Source: SZUA-430 sp964547645
Lineage (GTDB): Bacteria > Pseudomonadota > Alphaproteobacteria > Micropepsales > Micropepsaceae
DNA: 64,000 nucleotides
Assembly (NCBI GenBank): GCA_964547645.1
Contig: CAZJOM010000001.1
Location: forward strand, 62,001 to 126,000
Reading direction: 5' to 3'
Part shown: positions 53,125 through 61,962 of the stretch, in pieces
Layout of the letters: each line of letters starts with the position of its first letter
How positions within the stretch are numbered: position 1 is the stretch's first letter
Translations under genes and position numbers: made by a program
The notes under the pieces: model-generated
Databases searched by the model: none
Seen by the model: the letters and a program-made list of their open reading frames with translations, nothing else
What the model was told of the DNA's origin: nothing

Positions 53125-53616
53125 TTATTCAATCGCGCAGAAATGCTCATCGCCGGATTTTGCTTTGGCTTTGGCGCAGACTGCGTCCCAGAGCGGGATG
53201 GCGGTGTCTTGGAGGTCCTGAGCGGCGGCCTTAAGCGCCTCCGGCGTCGCGGGCGCACTGCTTAGCCACGCAGGGCTGAAGGGGCGGCATGCATCGCCTT
53301 TGGCAAGACCCTTCGTGCAGGCCGCGGCGTTCACGGTGTTGTACTGCGTCACCGCATCGGCGAGACGGCGGTAGGTGTCGCGGTCGGTGGGCAGTTCGGT
53401 GAGCGGCGGCGCACTGACGCCAAGAACGCCCAGACCGGAGTGCGCTTGTTGCAGCATCACTTCGACGCGGCCGGCCATGATGTCGGCTTCGAGTTGTTCG
53501 CCGTTGTCAACCGCGGGGCGTTTGGCCTGCGGCTGGTCTTCGGATTTGAGGAGGCCGTCGCACGCAACGAGCGCGAGCGACAGTGCGACGATGAGGGGGG
53601 CGGTTCGTGCGATCAT
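53125..53616 (-). CDS. Putative lipoprotein of unknown function
   Basis: 163 aa. Lipobox LVACDG gives lipidated Cys19. The rest is soluble and helical, with four further cysteines (CTKG, DACRPF, AVCAKAK and FCAIE) that could form disulfides. No family recognised. Its start overlaps the stop of the aminotransferase gene (ATGA), so it is translated with the sugar-modifying genes; a role in the envelope is plausible only from that and the lipobox. Confidence 0.75.
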   Translation of the reverse strand: MIARTAPLIVALSLALVACDGLLKSEDQPQAKRPAVDNGEQLEADIMAGRVEVMLQQAHSGLGVLGVSAPPLTELPTDRDTYRRLADAVTQYNTVNAAACTKGLAKGDACRPFSPAWLSSAPATPEALKAAAQDLQDTAIPLWDAVCAKAKAKSGDEHFCAIE

Positions 53617-54776
53617 ACCGCAGCTTTAACCGCCGCGACGACCCGGTCAATCTGTTCGTCGGTCACATAAGGGTGCATCGGCAGGCTGAGCACGCGGTTC
53701 GCCAGCTTTTCGCACACTGGCAGGCCCCCTTTCGGCGCATAGGCGGCGAACGCCTGATGCTGATGCAGCGCCTTGTAGTAGTAGATCGACGACGGCACAC
53801 CCGCCTCTTGGAGCTTCTTGATCACGGCTTCGCGGTTGTCGACCATGATCGTGAAGAGGCCCCAGGCGTTGTCGCTGCCCGCAGGCACATTTTGCATTTC
53901 GACAGCGTTGCCAAGGCCCTTGCGATAGCGCTCGGCGATGCGGGCGCGGGCTTTCATTTCTTCGGGGAAGATTGTGAGCTTGGCGAGGAGCACGGCGCAC
54001 TGAACCGAGTCGAGGCGGCCGTTCACGCCTACGCGGATCGACTCCTTTTTCTGCGCATCGGTGCCGTGCCAGCGGATCGAGGACCAACGGTCGAAGCGTG
54101 CGCTGTCGTCTGTGAACATCGCGCCGCCGTCGCCGTAGCAGCCCAACGTCTTCGAGGGATAGAAACTCGTCGCGGTCATGTCGGTCAGCGCGCCGATCTT
54201 GCGGCCGCTCTGCGCGCCGCCGAGGCTTTGCGCCGCGTCGGCTAAGACCAGCATGCCGTGCTTCTTCGCGATGCGGTTGATGGCGGTATAGTCGGCGGGC
54301 AAACCGTAGAGATCGACGGCCACGATCATGCGTGGCTTCAGCTTGCCTTCACGGATCGTCGCTTCGATCTGGGCTTCGAGGTGGGTGACGTCCATGTTGC
54401 AGGTGTGCGCGTCGACGTCGACGAAGACCGGCGTTGCGCCCGCGACAAGCACGGCGTTCGCGGTGGCGTTGTAGGTGAAGCCGGGGATGAAGACCGCGTC
54501 GGTCGCCTTCACTTCTTCGCCCATGAGCGCGATGACGAGGGAGTCGGTGCCGCTGGCGACCGCGAGACAGTGCTTGGCGCCGACATATGACGCGAGCGCC
54601 GCTTCAAGCTCGGCGACTTCGGGGCCGCCGATGAAGGCGCCGTGGTCGAGGATTTTTTGCCAACGCTTTTCGATGTCGGCGCGCAGGCGCTTCTTCGGCG
54701 TTTCGAGGTCGAAGAAACGGATCGGGCCCGCATCCGCCGTCGCGGTGCGGGTCTCAGCCTTGTTTGCTTCAGGCAT
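53613..54776 (-). CDS. DegT/DnrJ/EryC1/StrS aminotransferase (possibly GnnB/WbpE type)
   Basis: 387 aa from ATG 54776; the ORF runs upstream to 54965 only as a shadow of the next gene. PLP-dependent sugar aminotransferase: FIPGFTYNATANAVLVAGA, LADAAQSLGGAQSGR and the Schiff-base Lys209 in SFYPSKTLGCYGDGGAM. Together with the adjacent oxidoreductase it could make a 3-amino sugar nucleotide, as GnnA/GnnB do for 2,3-diamino lipid A or WbpB/WbpE for diacetamido-uronates. The first is favoured because no other O-antigen gene is near. It overlaps the oxidoreductase by 8 nt. Confidence 0.85.
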   Translation of the reverse strand: MPEANKAETRTATADAGPIRFFDLETPKKRLRADIEKRWQKILDHGAFIGGPEVAELEAALASYVGAKHCLAVASGTDSLVIALMGEEVKATDAVFIPGFTYNATANAVLVAGATPVFVDVDAHTCNMDVTHLEAQIEATIREGKLKPRMIVAVDLYGLPADYTAINRIAKKHGMLVLADAAQSLGGAQSGRKIGALTDMTATSFYPSKTLGCYGDGGAMFTDDSARFDRWSSIRWHGTDAQKKESIRVGVNGRLDSVQCAVLLAKLTIFPEEMKARARIAERYRKGLGNAVEMQNVPAGSDNAWGLFTIMVDNREAVIKKLQEAGVPSSIYYYKALHQHQAFAAYAPKGGLPVCEKLANRVLSLPMHPYVTDEQIDRVVAAVKAAV

Positions 54777-55740
54777 GAACGGCTCTCTTCTGAGGGGCAG
54801 CCGCACGGGCGGCGTCGAGAATGTTGAGCGCGGTTTCCAACGCGCGGCGCGCTTCGCGCGGCGCGATCGCGGGCGCCTTGCCCTCGCGCACGGAACGGAT
54901 GAACTGCGCCACGCCGTGGCCGAGCGGATCCGTCGATGGGCATGGCAAACCGTCGGCCACACCATCGGTGCTACCCAGCGGCTTGATCTTCCGCGGCGTG
55001 GTGTTCGTCATCTCGCGCGTGAGGAAGTCGATGTAGATCTCACCGTCCGGGTAGGTCACGCGCATGAAGCGCTTACGGGCTTCGGCCATGCGGCTGGCGA
55101 AGAGTTCGACTTGCATGCCGTCGGTCAGCGTCAGGGACGCCGACACTTCGTCAGAGCGGGCGTGCATCATCCGCTCACTTGCGCGGACGACACCGATGGC
55201 GGACGGGTTCAACGTATGGACCAGGTCGATGTCGTGGATCATTAGGTCGAGCACAACGCTGACATCCGTGTTGCGCGGATTGAAGGGCGCGGCGCGATGA
55301 CTTTCGACACGTAGCGGCTTTACGTTGCCGTCGAACAGGCCTAGATGGCGCATCACAAAGCGCTCTTGGTGGCCGGTGTGGAGGACGAGGTTGCGCACCT
55401 CTGCTAGACGCACGAGTGCATCGGCCTCGCGCAAGTTCGCCGCCAACGGCTTTTCCATAAAGACATGCTTGCCCTGGTTCAGTGCACCGACGCCGATCTC
55501 GCCATGGACGCGAGCGGGGACGGCGATCGTGACCACGTCGACGTGGGGCAGCATGGCGCGCCAACCGGCGAAGGCCTGGACGCCGAAGTCGTTAGCCATA
55601 GTCTGCGCGCGGGCCGAGTCCGCATCTGCGATTCCGACCAGGGTTACCCCAGGGGTCGCAGCGTACTTCTGGGCGTGTAGGCGGCCGAAGGCGCCGGCGC
55701 CGACGACACCGGCTCTGATCAAATGGGACGAAGTGCTCAC
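54769..55740 (-). CDS. Gfo/Idh/MocA family oxidoreductase (possibly GnnA/WbpB type)
   Basis: 323 aa. Rossmann motif AGVVGAGAFGRLHAQ (residues 10-24) and the family EKP (96-98) with catalytic Lys97; second-domain HDIDLVHTL. Would oxidise the C3 hydroxyl of a UDP-amino sugar before transamination by the next gene. Length fits GnnA. The start is GTG 55740. It heads a minus-strand operon continuing through the aminotransferase, lipoprotein, nadE and gltX. Confidence 0.85.
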   Translation of the reverse strand: MSTSSHLIRAGVVGAGAFGRLHAQKYAATPGVTLVGIADADSARAQTMANDFGVQAFAGWRAMLPHVDVVTIAVPARVHGEIGVGALNQGKHVFMEKPLAANLREADALVRLAEVRNLVLHTGHQERFVMRHLGLFDGNVKPLRVESHRAAPFNPRNTDVSVVLDLMIHDIDLVHTLNPSAIGVVRASERMMHARSDEVSASLTLTDGMQVELFASRMAEARKRFMRVTYPDGEIYIDFLTREMTNTTPRKIKPLGSTDGVADGLPCPSTDPLGHGVAQFIRSVREGKAPAIAPREARRALETALNILDAARAAAPQKRAVHA

Positions 55741-56131
55741 GATCTCGAATAACTCAGTAAGAAACGGCTGCAGCGCAACCCAAACGTGCGGGGGATGATC
55801 TATTCTTTGATTCCTCTACGCCACCCCAGCGTTTGCCGCAGCAATTCAACAAATATTGCAGTGTTGTCACCCTGGGGACCAACGCCTGGGTGAATCGGCA
55901 GGGGGTTATGGTTGACGGTATAGGATGCGCAACGGCACCAGCCTTCAGCCTGAAACGAACCGGCAGCACTCATGAATGGCGGCGCAAGGGAGTTACGCGC
56001 CAGCGATTGCTGCGCCTTACGATTGCGGCGCCCTACGAATGAGAGTGCAAATACGACAAGGGCGCCAGCATCCGACACTTGTGATTGGGTCGTTCGTAGC
56101 AGACAATTCGCGGCAAATTCAGGTGTGAACC
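55741..56131. other. Intergenic region before the HTH operon
   Basis: About 390 bases. It carries divergent promoters. The short ORF at 55833-56042 is not supported by any domain. Base composition seems a little lower in GC than in the flanking genes. No operator recognised. Confidence 0.4.
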
Positions 56132-56599
56132 TTGAACTGCGGTCTCTCGTCAACACAGGGATGGATCCGCCGCGTGTCGCTTACGCACGGTGCAGAGGGG
56201 CTCTGCGACAGCGACTGGCGGTTTCTAGCGGCGAGCGCGTCTTTGCTGGCGTCTTTGGGCTTGTCGGGAGGAGCCTTTGTCGGGCGGCGCGCTTCGGAGA
56301 TTCCTCAATTTCAGGCTTATGCGTCGGCGCTGGCCTCAATCCCATTGTTCGACGGCACTCTGCGCGGCGTTCAATTTCGGAGCGAATCGTGGATCGAAGG
56401 TGAAATCGCGGCAAAGGACATCGATTTTTGGACCATCTGCACCAGCGACGGTGCGCTGCTGGTTCATATCGTAGCAACGAAGGTTCAGCGCTGCGAACCG
56501 GGCCCGCGCTTCGCTGGGTTTCGCGTGTCAAATGTGCGCGCGATACTGCTCGACGGCCGCATGGTCTCGGGAGACGCCCATTTGGCGTTCTTGTCATGA
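56132..56599 (+). CDS. Small membrane-associated hypothetical protein
   Basis: 155 aa if started at TTG 56132; GTG 56174 is an alternative (141 aa). A hydrophobic stretch (about residues 32-50, FLAASASLLASLGLSGGAFV) precedes a soluble domain of beta character (LFDGTLRGVQFRSESWIEGE, DIDFWTICTSDGALLVHIVA, VRAILLDGRMVSG). No family recognised. The gene is credible because its TGA overlaps the ATG of the HTH gene (ATGA at 56596-56599), a sign of translational coupling. Confidence 0.55.
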   Translation: MNCGLSSTQGWIRRVSLTHGAEGLCDSDWRFLAASASLLASLGLSGGAFVGRRASEIPQFQAYASALASIPLFDGTLRGVQFRSESWIEGEIAAKDIDFWTICTSDGALLVHIVATKVQRCEPGPRFAGFRVSNVRAILLDGRMVSGDAHLAFLS

Positions 56600-57267
56600 C
56601 CTTCCGCAACGCGAACTCAGCCCCGATCGATGGCACTGCGCTGAAGGCGTTGCGCATCGCCAACGAGATTTCGCAAGAGACACTGGCCGTGCTGCTGGAT
56701 GTGCACGCCGGTACCCTGGAGAACTGGGAGACAGGCACGCCAGTGCCTGAGTCGATGACCGAGCGCATCGCCAACGTCTCCCTCACGATCCGTTATGCCA
56801 GCCGCGCAGCATGGAAGCATCGCACGTTCTCGACGAGCGGAATGGAGATCTTACTTGACCGTGACTTGCGCATCGCCGCAATTTCGCGAACTGCGCTGAA
56901 CACGCCATTTCGAGAGCTTGGGTTCGACGTGCCGGCGTCGCTGTTCGTCGGCTCGCATATTCACAACGCATTGCCCAGCCTCGACTGCAAGCTGGTACTC
57001 AACTATGGCACGGGGCTAAACGATCTCGTTGACATTGGCTTCTTCGAGGGTCGCGTCCGTATCGTTCGGATCGCGGCTGAGATCAACTTCGGCTTGTACG
57101 CATATTGCGGCGTGTTTGAATATTGGCCGGTCGAAACTTGCGACGCGGGAATCGTCGTGAGGCAGGTCAGCGTGCTCGACCTCAGCCGGCACACGTCGCT
57201 GCGCAAGCCGGGAATTTTGGTCGAGAGCACCGAGATCGGTTGGCAGGATCGCCAAGCCGGCGGCTAA
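56596..57267 (+). CDS. Transcription regulator with N-terminal HTH (XRE-like) and sensor-like domain
   Basis: 223 aa from ATG 56596. Residues 14-60 (TALKALRIANEISQETLAVL, DVHAGTLENWETG) form an XRE-type helix-turn-helix. The remainder, starting MEILLDRDLRIAAISRTALN, resembles a PAS or ligand-binding fold (FGLYAYCGVFEYWPVETCDA) but I cannot name it. It is coupled by ATGA to the small membrane protein upstream, which suggests a signal-sensing pair. Ends 47 nt before the convergent ATP-grasp gene. Confidence 0.7.
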   Translation: MTFRNANSAPIDGTALKALRIANEISQETLAVLLDVHAGTLENWETGTPVPESMTERIANVSLTIRYASRAAWKHRTFSTSGMEILLDRDLRIAAISRTALNTPFRELGFDVPASLFVGSHIHNALPSLDCKLVLNYGTGLNDLVDIGFFEGRVRIVRIAAEINFGLYAYCGVFEYWPVETCDAGIVVRQVSVLDLSRHTSLRKPGILVESTEIGWQDRQAGG

Positions 57268-57314
57268 TCGGCACCCGCATCGCGACAGATGGCAACCACG
57301 GTCGACGCAACACA

Positions 57315-58358
57315 CTAATCGCACTGAACCATTGTTGAGCTCCGCTTCGCAAGTCGCGTCACCGCCTCCGCGATCGCTCCTGGCGCGCCCGGCGGAAACG
57401 GCGATACGCAACTGACGTTGATCTCGCAAAGAACGAAGCGACCGCGCACCGCCGCCTCTACCGGCACACGATAGAGGAAGTCCGCGTCCCAGAGCGCCGG
57501 CAGATGAGCGGTGCCGATGCTCAAAGTCCTTTGCAGCCCGGGCACCCACGACGTCTCCATCGCGCGGCGCAGGTCGGCAAAGGCAGGTGCATCGGCGTCG
57601 TGCATCGCCTTGGCCGAGTTCATGCCGAAGGCGCCGGCCTCGCGCCGCGGCCGCTGCTCCGCAAAGCCGATGACGCGATCGAGCGAGAGGTAGCAACGCA
57701 CCATCCCCGCCGCGAGGTTGTCGTGGAAGGCCTGGTCGATGACCGCGCCGGCGCGCGCAATGACCTCGCGCACACGCACCGAGAGCGCGGCGCGATCGAG
57801 CAACTCCACGCGATCGTCGCCCGCGTGCTGCACGTTGAAACGCTCCCCGTCAGCGGCGACTCGCACCACACCCTGCCCGTCGTTGCCCCGCAAAGGCTTC
57901 AAGACGCGCACCGCCCCGTCAGCCAGTCGCGGCCAGAAGCGCGCCTCGAACGCTTCCACTGTCGCATATAGATCCGTGTCCGATCCCCACCCCAACCCGC
58001 GCGTTTGAAAGAGCACCGCCTTCGTTCCCATCAACGCGATAACGTCGGGATTCGCGCTGACCCACACGCCGCGCGCCGCGAGTTCGCGTAGAGCAGCGTC
58101 CACCACCGAACGATCGCGCCCGTCCGCCAACGGATTGATCCACACGAGCACACCTGCGAACGCGGCGAGCCGCGCCACGATCGCTTCCGCCGCGTCGTCA
58201 AACCAAACGACACCCTCTGCGGCAAACCCCGCCGCACGCAATGCCTCGACAACTGGAATAAGCCGAGCCTCATGCGCGACCGGTACATGTCGCGCGCTCG
58301 GGTCACCCCGCCACAACACGGCAATCCGGGAATTCGAATGAAGAGAAATGTCGTCCAT
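57315..58358 (-). CDS. ATP-grasp fold protein (Cj0069-like)
   Basis: 347 aa. The middle part contains an ATP-grasp-like lysine and glycine loop (VRVLKPLRGNDGQGVVRVAA) and the C-terminal metal-binding Glu-x-Asn (CEINVSCVSPFPPGA), with an earlier Rossmann-like N-terminal half (VLVWINPLADGRDRSVVDA). This fits the Cj0069-family proteins, ligases of unknown substrate. No neighbouring gene points to a pathway. Confidence 0.65.
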   Translation of the reverse strand: MDDISLHSNSRIAVLWRGDPSARHVPVAHEARLIPVVEALRAAGFAAEGVVWFDDAAEAIVARLAAFAGVLVWINPLADGRDRSVVDAALRELAARGVWVSANPDVIALMGTKAVLFQTRGLGWGSDTDLYATVEAFEARFWPRLADGAVRVLKPLRGNDGQGVVRVAADGERFNVQHAGDDRVELLDRAALSVRVREVIARAGAVIDQAFHDNLAAGMVRCYLSLDRVIGFAEQRPRREAGAFGMNSAKAMHDADAPAFADLRRAMETSWVPGLQRTLSIGTAHLPALWDADFLYRVPVEAAVRGRFVLCEINVSCVSPFPPGAPGAIAEAVTRLAKRSSTMVQCD

Positions 58359-58562
58359 GGCTCCATTCCCAAACAGGAATCAAGCGGCGCTTGGACGAAA
58401 CATCGTCTAACCCCGGGCGTCCGCACGAGCCCGGTCGGACAAGGTTATATCGTTGTGTGCGCCTTGAGAAGTGCCCGAATCCGATTGGTTCGTCGCTGAT
58501 TTTGTTAGCGCCACCTTAACGCAGCGGGACGCAGACTAAGGCGCTCACTCTCGCGAGTTCGG

Positions 58563-59126
58563 ATGGCGACTGTTCGCAAACCCAGTTTCTGGCAGCGCCA
58601 TGGCATGGCCGTTTTCGGCGGCGCGCTCGCTTTGGTCGTGGTACTTGTCGTGGCCGGCGCGCTGTGGCGGCGCCCCTCGGATGCGGCGCTGGTGCTGGCG
58701 ACAAGCGGCGACTGCCTGCGCGTCTTTGACGACGACGCCTGCGCCGACATCGTCGCCAAAGCCGATGCCATCCACGCACGCACGGCACCACGCTTCCCGG
58801 AGCGGCGCCTCTGCGCCATGATGTTCGGCGAAGGTTGCACCAGGGCGGCAAGCACCACCGGCGCCGCTGTCACTTACGTGCCTGAGATCGCAGTCATCCT
58901 CATGACGCGCGCGAAAGGCGATGAGCCGCCAACACTCCTGCCGCTCTATCTGGGCACGCCCCGAGCAAACGAAACCGTCGAAACCGGCCGACGCGTGTTC
59001 TACCGTGGCATCGCGGTCGGACAGTTCTATCAAAACCGTTTCGGCGGAGCGCAACTCTCGCGCGTGAACAACCCCTCGGGTGGGCCGCTATCATCGGCCG
59101 ACGTCAGGCGCTTGCGGCGCGGCTGA
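58563..59126 (+). CDS. DUF1190 family (YgiB-like) protein
   Basis: 187 aa. One N-terminal helix (about residues 14-34). The DUF1190 pattern is recognisable: a Cys-containing segment (SGDCLRVFDDDACADIVAKA), HARTAPRFPERRLCAMMFGEG, and LLPLYLGT with a C-terminal region of Asn/Gly/Ser. E. coli YgiB is the known relative, function unknown. ATG at 58563. Upstream 58359-58562 has no other gene. Confidence 0.75.
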   Translation: MATVRKPSFWQRHGMAVFGGALALVVVLVVAGALWRRPSDAALVLATSGDCLRVFDDDACADIVAKADAIHARTAPRFPERRLCAMMFGEGCTRAASTTGAAVTYVPEIAVILMTRAKGDEPPTLLPLYLGTPRANETVETGRRVFYRGIAVGQFYQNRFGGAQLSRVNNPSGGPLSSADVRRLRRG

Positions 59127-59173
59127 TCCGAGCACGGCGCCACAATCTTCCTCTTCGCCCTATATTGCGACGC

Positions 59174-59821
59174 CTACCAGCGATACGACACCCCCACCCC
59201 GACGATCAGCGGATTGATATCGACGTCCGCACGCACAAGTCCGGCATCAGTGTCCAGCTTCACATCCGTATTGATCCAGACTTTTTTCACGTCGATGTTG
59301 ATCGACCAGTGCTCATTGATCGGAAAATCGACGCCTGCCTGCAAGGCAAAACCGAAGCTTGGCTTGAAGTGTGCCTTGTGGACGATCGGATCGGCGCCGT
59401 CGTGACCGAAGAATTCCGTGTAGTTGATGCCCGCGCCGATATAGGGACGGAAAACCGGATCGTCCGGTTGGAAATGATACTGCGCCGTCAATGTCGGCGG
59501 TAGCAGCCAAACCTCACCCAGATCGATGTTCGTAGGCTTGTGCGTGATCTGGTGCGGCGTGACGGCAAGAATGAGCTCCGCCGCCCAGTGCTTGTCGAAG
59601 AAATAGGTAAAGTCGAGCTCGGGCACGAACTGATCTTCGATATCGACGTTCCCGTGCAAAACCGTGACCGTCGCGTTCTCGTCCGGCAGCACCGCGAGCA
59701 ACCGCCCGCGCACCATCCAAGGCCCTTGCGCGGCCGACGCCGCCTGGGGAACCGCCAACGCGGCAAAAGTTGCAGTCAATGCGCAGCTCAACGTGGCCGC
59801 GGCCAAAAAGCGATTGGTCAA
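59174..59821 (-). CDS. ompW: OmpW family outer-membrane protein
   Basis: 215 aa from TTG 59821, which has GGAG 8 nt upstream; TTG 59839 is an alternative and no ATG exists. Signal peptide ends AASA-AQG. Eight-stranded barrel features: PWMVRGRLLAVLPDE, PELDFTYFFDKHWAAELILA, TAQYHFQPDDPVFRPYIGAG and the terminal VGVSYRW. Small pore-like protein linked to stress and anaerobic growth in other proteobacteria; in E. coli it is FNR-controlled, and a FNR-like palindrome lies upstream here. Confidence 0.9.
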   Translation of the reverse strand: MTNRFLAAATLSCALTATFAALAVPQAASAAQGPWMVRGRLLAVLPDENATVTVLHGNVDIEDQFVPELDFTYFFDKHWAAELILAVTPHQITHKPTNIDLGEVWLLPPTLTAQYHFQPDDPVFRPYIGAGINYTEFFGHDGADPIVHKAHFKPSFGFALQAGVDFPINEHWSINIDVKKVWINTDVKLDTDAGLVRADVDINPLIVGVGVSYRW

Positions 59822-59890
59822 GGAAGATACTCCGGGCAAGAACGAAACAACGGACCCGCACCGTTGCTAGAGAATGCCCGCCGCAGCAGC

Positions 59891-59906
59891 GTTGACCTAG
59901 GTCAAC
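59891..59906. promoter_or_regulatory. FNR/DNR-like palindrome upstream of ompW
   Basis: GTTGACCTAGGTCAAC is a perfect 16-bp palindrome containing TTGAC-N4-GTCAA, one base per half from the FNR consensus and compatible with DNR/NnrR-type CRP/FNR regulators. It lies about 70 nt upstream of the ompW start and after the nitroreductase stop. Confidence 0.55.
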
Positions 59907-59984
59907 CGGTGACGCGCAATCCTGCGACCGATTGCACAGGGCTCTTGCCCCCTGGCGCGCCCAGCGCCGGCATCTCGATCTCCC

Positions 59985-60662
59985 TCACTCTTCAAACCCC
60001 ACAAACACCGCCGCCTCGTCGACAGACTTTCGCCGCGACACCACCGCGTTCGCCGGGAAACTGTCGTCCGGAAAGCCCATGGCGACACAGATCATGATCA
60101 CCTGATCGTCGGGGATACCGGCATGCTCGCGCACGACCGGCGCCTGCATGATACCCTGACTGTTGATCACGCAGCCCAAGCCCCGCGACCAAGCGGCGTT
60201 CACGAGCGCGTTCGTCACTGCGCCACAATCGAACGGCCCGATATCGCCGCCGTGAATCGAACGGTCGTAGGTCACAACAACCGAAACCGGCGCATCAAAT
60301 TGGCGGAACCCGCGCAACACCCAGTCCTTTCGCGCCGCCTGATCGTGCCGCTCGATCCCCATCGCGCCGAACAGCTGCTTGGCGATTTCGATCTGCCGCT
60401 CGCGATGAACACCCTCGTAGGCGCCATGCCCGCGCGACTCGCGCGAGTCCGGCACGCCCGCCAAATTGCGCTCCGTGTTGCCCTGGCGGATGCGGTTTAG
60501 CGCCTCGCCAGCCACAACATAGAAATTCCAGGGCTGAGTGTTAAGTGACGACGGAGCGCGCATCGCGAGCTCAATCACCTCGCGGATGAGTGCCTTCGGT
60601 ACCGGCACGGGCCTGTAGCCGCGAATACTCCGCCGCCCCCGAACAACGTCATCGTAGTGCAT
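59985..60662 (-). CDS. Nitroreductase family protein
   Basis: 225 aa from ATG 60662 (AGGTGG upstream; an in-frame TTG at 60692 lies further out). FMN-binding pattern VVRGRRSIRGYRPVPVP at the start, MRAPSSLNTQPWNFYVV and GAVTNALVNAAWSRGLGCVI, then the VAMGFPDDSFPAN end. Flavin enzyme that reduces nitro-compounds or quinones with NAD(P)H; natural substrate unknown. It starts 17 nt after the TauE gene stops, probably one operon. Confidence 0.9.
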   Translation of the reverse strand: MHYDDVVRGRRSIRGYRPVPVPKALIREVIELAMRAPSSLNTQPWNFYVVAGEALNRIRQGNTERNLAGVPDSRESRGHGAYEGVHRERQIEIAKQLFGAMGIERHDQAARKDWVLRGFRQFDAPVSVVVTYDRSIHGGDIGPFDCGAVTNALVNAAWSRGLGCVINSQGIMQAPVVREHAGIPDDQVIMICVAMGFPDDSFPANAVVSRRKSVDEAAVFVGFEE

Positions 60663-60678
60663 TTGCGAATTCCACCTT

Positions 60679-61425
60679 TCAATAGACCCCAATCAACTTG
60701 GCACCCGCGACCGTCAGGACGACCGCCAGCGTGCGCTGGATAACGGTCGGCGAGAAACTGATCCCCGCCGTCGTCCCGACCAACCCGCCGGCCAGAACCG
60801 CGCCAGCGTATAACGGCAACTCCGCCGGCAACGACTGAACGACGCTGAAATTGCCGGCCAGTCCTGTAATCGAATTGCACAGGATGAAGAGCGCGGCCAC
60901 ACCGGAGGCCTCGCGCACACTAGACCACGCAAAGAACATGAGGATCGGTGACAGAAAGATACCGCCGCCCGTTCCGGTAAGTCCCGAAAGCAAGCCGATG
61001 AACGCACCAACCGCAATCGCCAGCCAAACCGGCGGGTCGAGCTTGCGCTCGGTCGCTGCCGTCCCGCTGACCCAAATGAGCCGCGCCGCGCTGACCAACA
61101 AGACGCCGCCGACAAGCGGCTTGTAGTACGCTCCCGGCAGCTGGATCGTTCCGCCCAGAAACGCGAAAGGCAGCGACCCGATCAGAAACGGCCACAACGT
61201 CCGCCAACGAAACATCTGCGCGCCGACGTAGCGGTACGACCCGAGGCTCGCGACGAGGATATTGAGCGCCAATGCCGTGGGCCGCATGACGCCCGGCGCC
61301 ACCCCGAACAGCGCCATCAGCGCCAGATAGGCCGACGCGCCGCCGTGGCCGACGGAACTGTACAGCACCGCCCCCACGAACATACAGGCGGCAAGCAACA
61401 GCTCCAGATTGACACTCTCTAACAT
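60679..61425 (-). CDS. Sulfite exporter TauE/SafE family permease
   Basis: 248 aa with about eight helices. Family motif regions GHGGASAYLALMALFGVAPG and GLLSGLTGTGGGIFLSPILM (the repeated GxGGG). Exports sulfite, sulfonate or related anions in known members; the substrate is not determined here. The start ATG is at 61425. It heads an operon with the nitroreductase. Confidence 0.9.
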   Translation of the reverse strand: MLESVNLELLLAACMFVGAVLYSSVGHGGASAYLALMALFGVAPGVMRPTALALNILVASLGSYRYVGAQMFRWRTLWPFLIGSLPFAFLGGTIQLPGAYYKPLVGGVLLVSAARLIWVSGTAATERKLDPPVWLAIAVGAFIGLLSGLTGTGGGIFLSPILMFFAWSSVREASGVAALFILCNSITGLAGNFSVVQSLPAELPLYAGAVLAGGLVGTTAGISFSPTVIQRTLAVVLTVAGAKLIGVY

Positions 61426-61503
61426 TTCCCACCCGCCTCACAACGGTGCCAAGTTCGCACAATCGTCACAATCGCGCACCACCTCTTGTCCGCAACCCGG
61501 GAG

Positions 61504-61758
61504 ATGACTTTGACGCAAACGGTTTGGAGTAAACCGTGGTACCGCTCGCGCGGCATTTGGGGCGCGATCCTAGGCGCGGGCGGCACGATCTACGGCCTGT
61601 GGGCGACAGTGCTGCCCTGCGGTCAGGAGCAAACCATTCACAACTTCGCTTCCGCCGCCGTAACCATGTACGGCGCATACCTGGCATTCGTCGGGCGCAC
61701 CTCAGCTTCGCAACCTATCCACATCTTTTGGCGCCGCAGGGTAGAAGTCCCCGACTGA
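61504..61758 (+). CDS. Small hypothetical membrane protein, holin-like appearance
   Basis: 84 aa from ATG 61504 (TTG at 61510, with GGGAG well spaced 6 nt upstream, or TTG 61486 are alternatives). SKPWYRSRGIWGAILGAGGT and the following hydrophobic segments recall small phage holins and hypothetical membrane proteins with a KPWYxSRxxWGA start, but no other phage gene is near. The C-terminus is basic. Function unknown. Confidence 0.5.
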   Translation: MTLTQTVWSKPWYRSRGIWGAILGAGGTIYGLWATVLPCGQEQTIHNFASAAVTMYGAYLAFVGRTSASQPIHIFWRRRVEVPD

Positions 61759-61962
61759 TCAAGCAGCAGTTGTCTTTCCTGCAAATGCGCCATGCTTTGC
61801 GAGCGGGACCAGGCGTGGTGTCCCTGGTTTCTCCATCAAGCGTTGTGGTGCATGCCTGCAACGCCCCCGGCGCGTATCGCGGTTGTCAAACAGCTGTCGC
61901 AAGCCTGTCATACTCCGGCGAGAAGGTGCCCGGCGAAAGTTGAAAACAAAGGGGTACTGCTG
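61759..61962. other. Intergenic region before the porin genes
   Basis: About 200 bases of likely promoter. AAAGGGG about 10 nt before ATG 61963 is the ribosome binding site. No other feature recognised. Confidence 0.4.
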
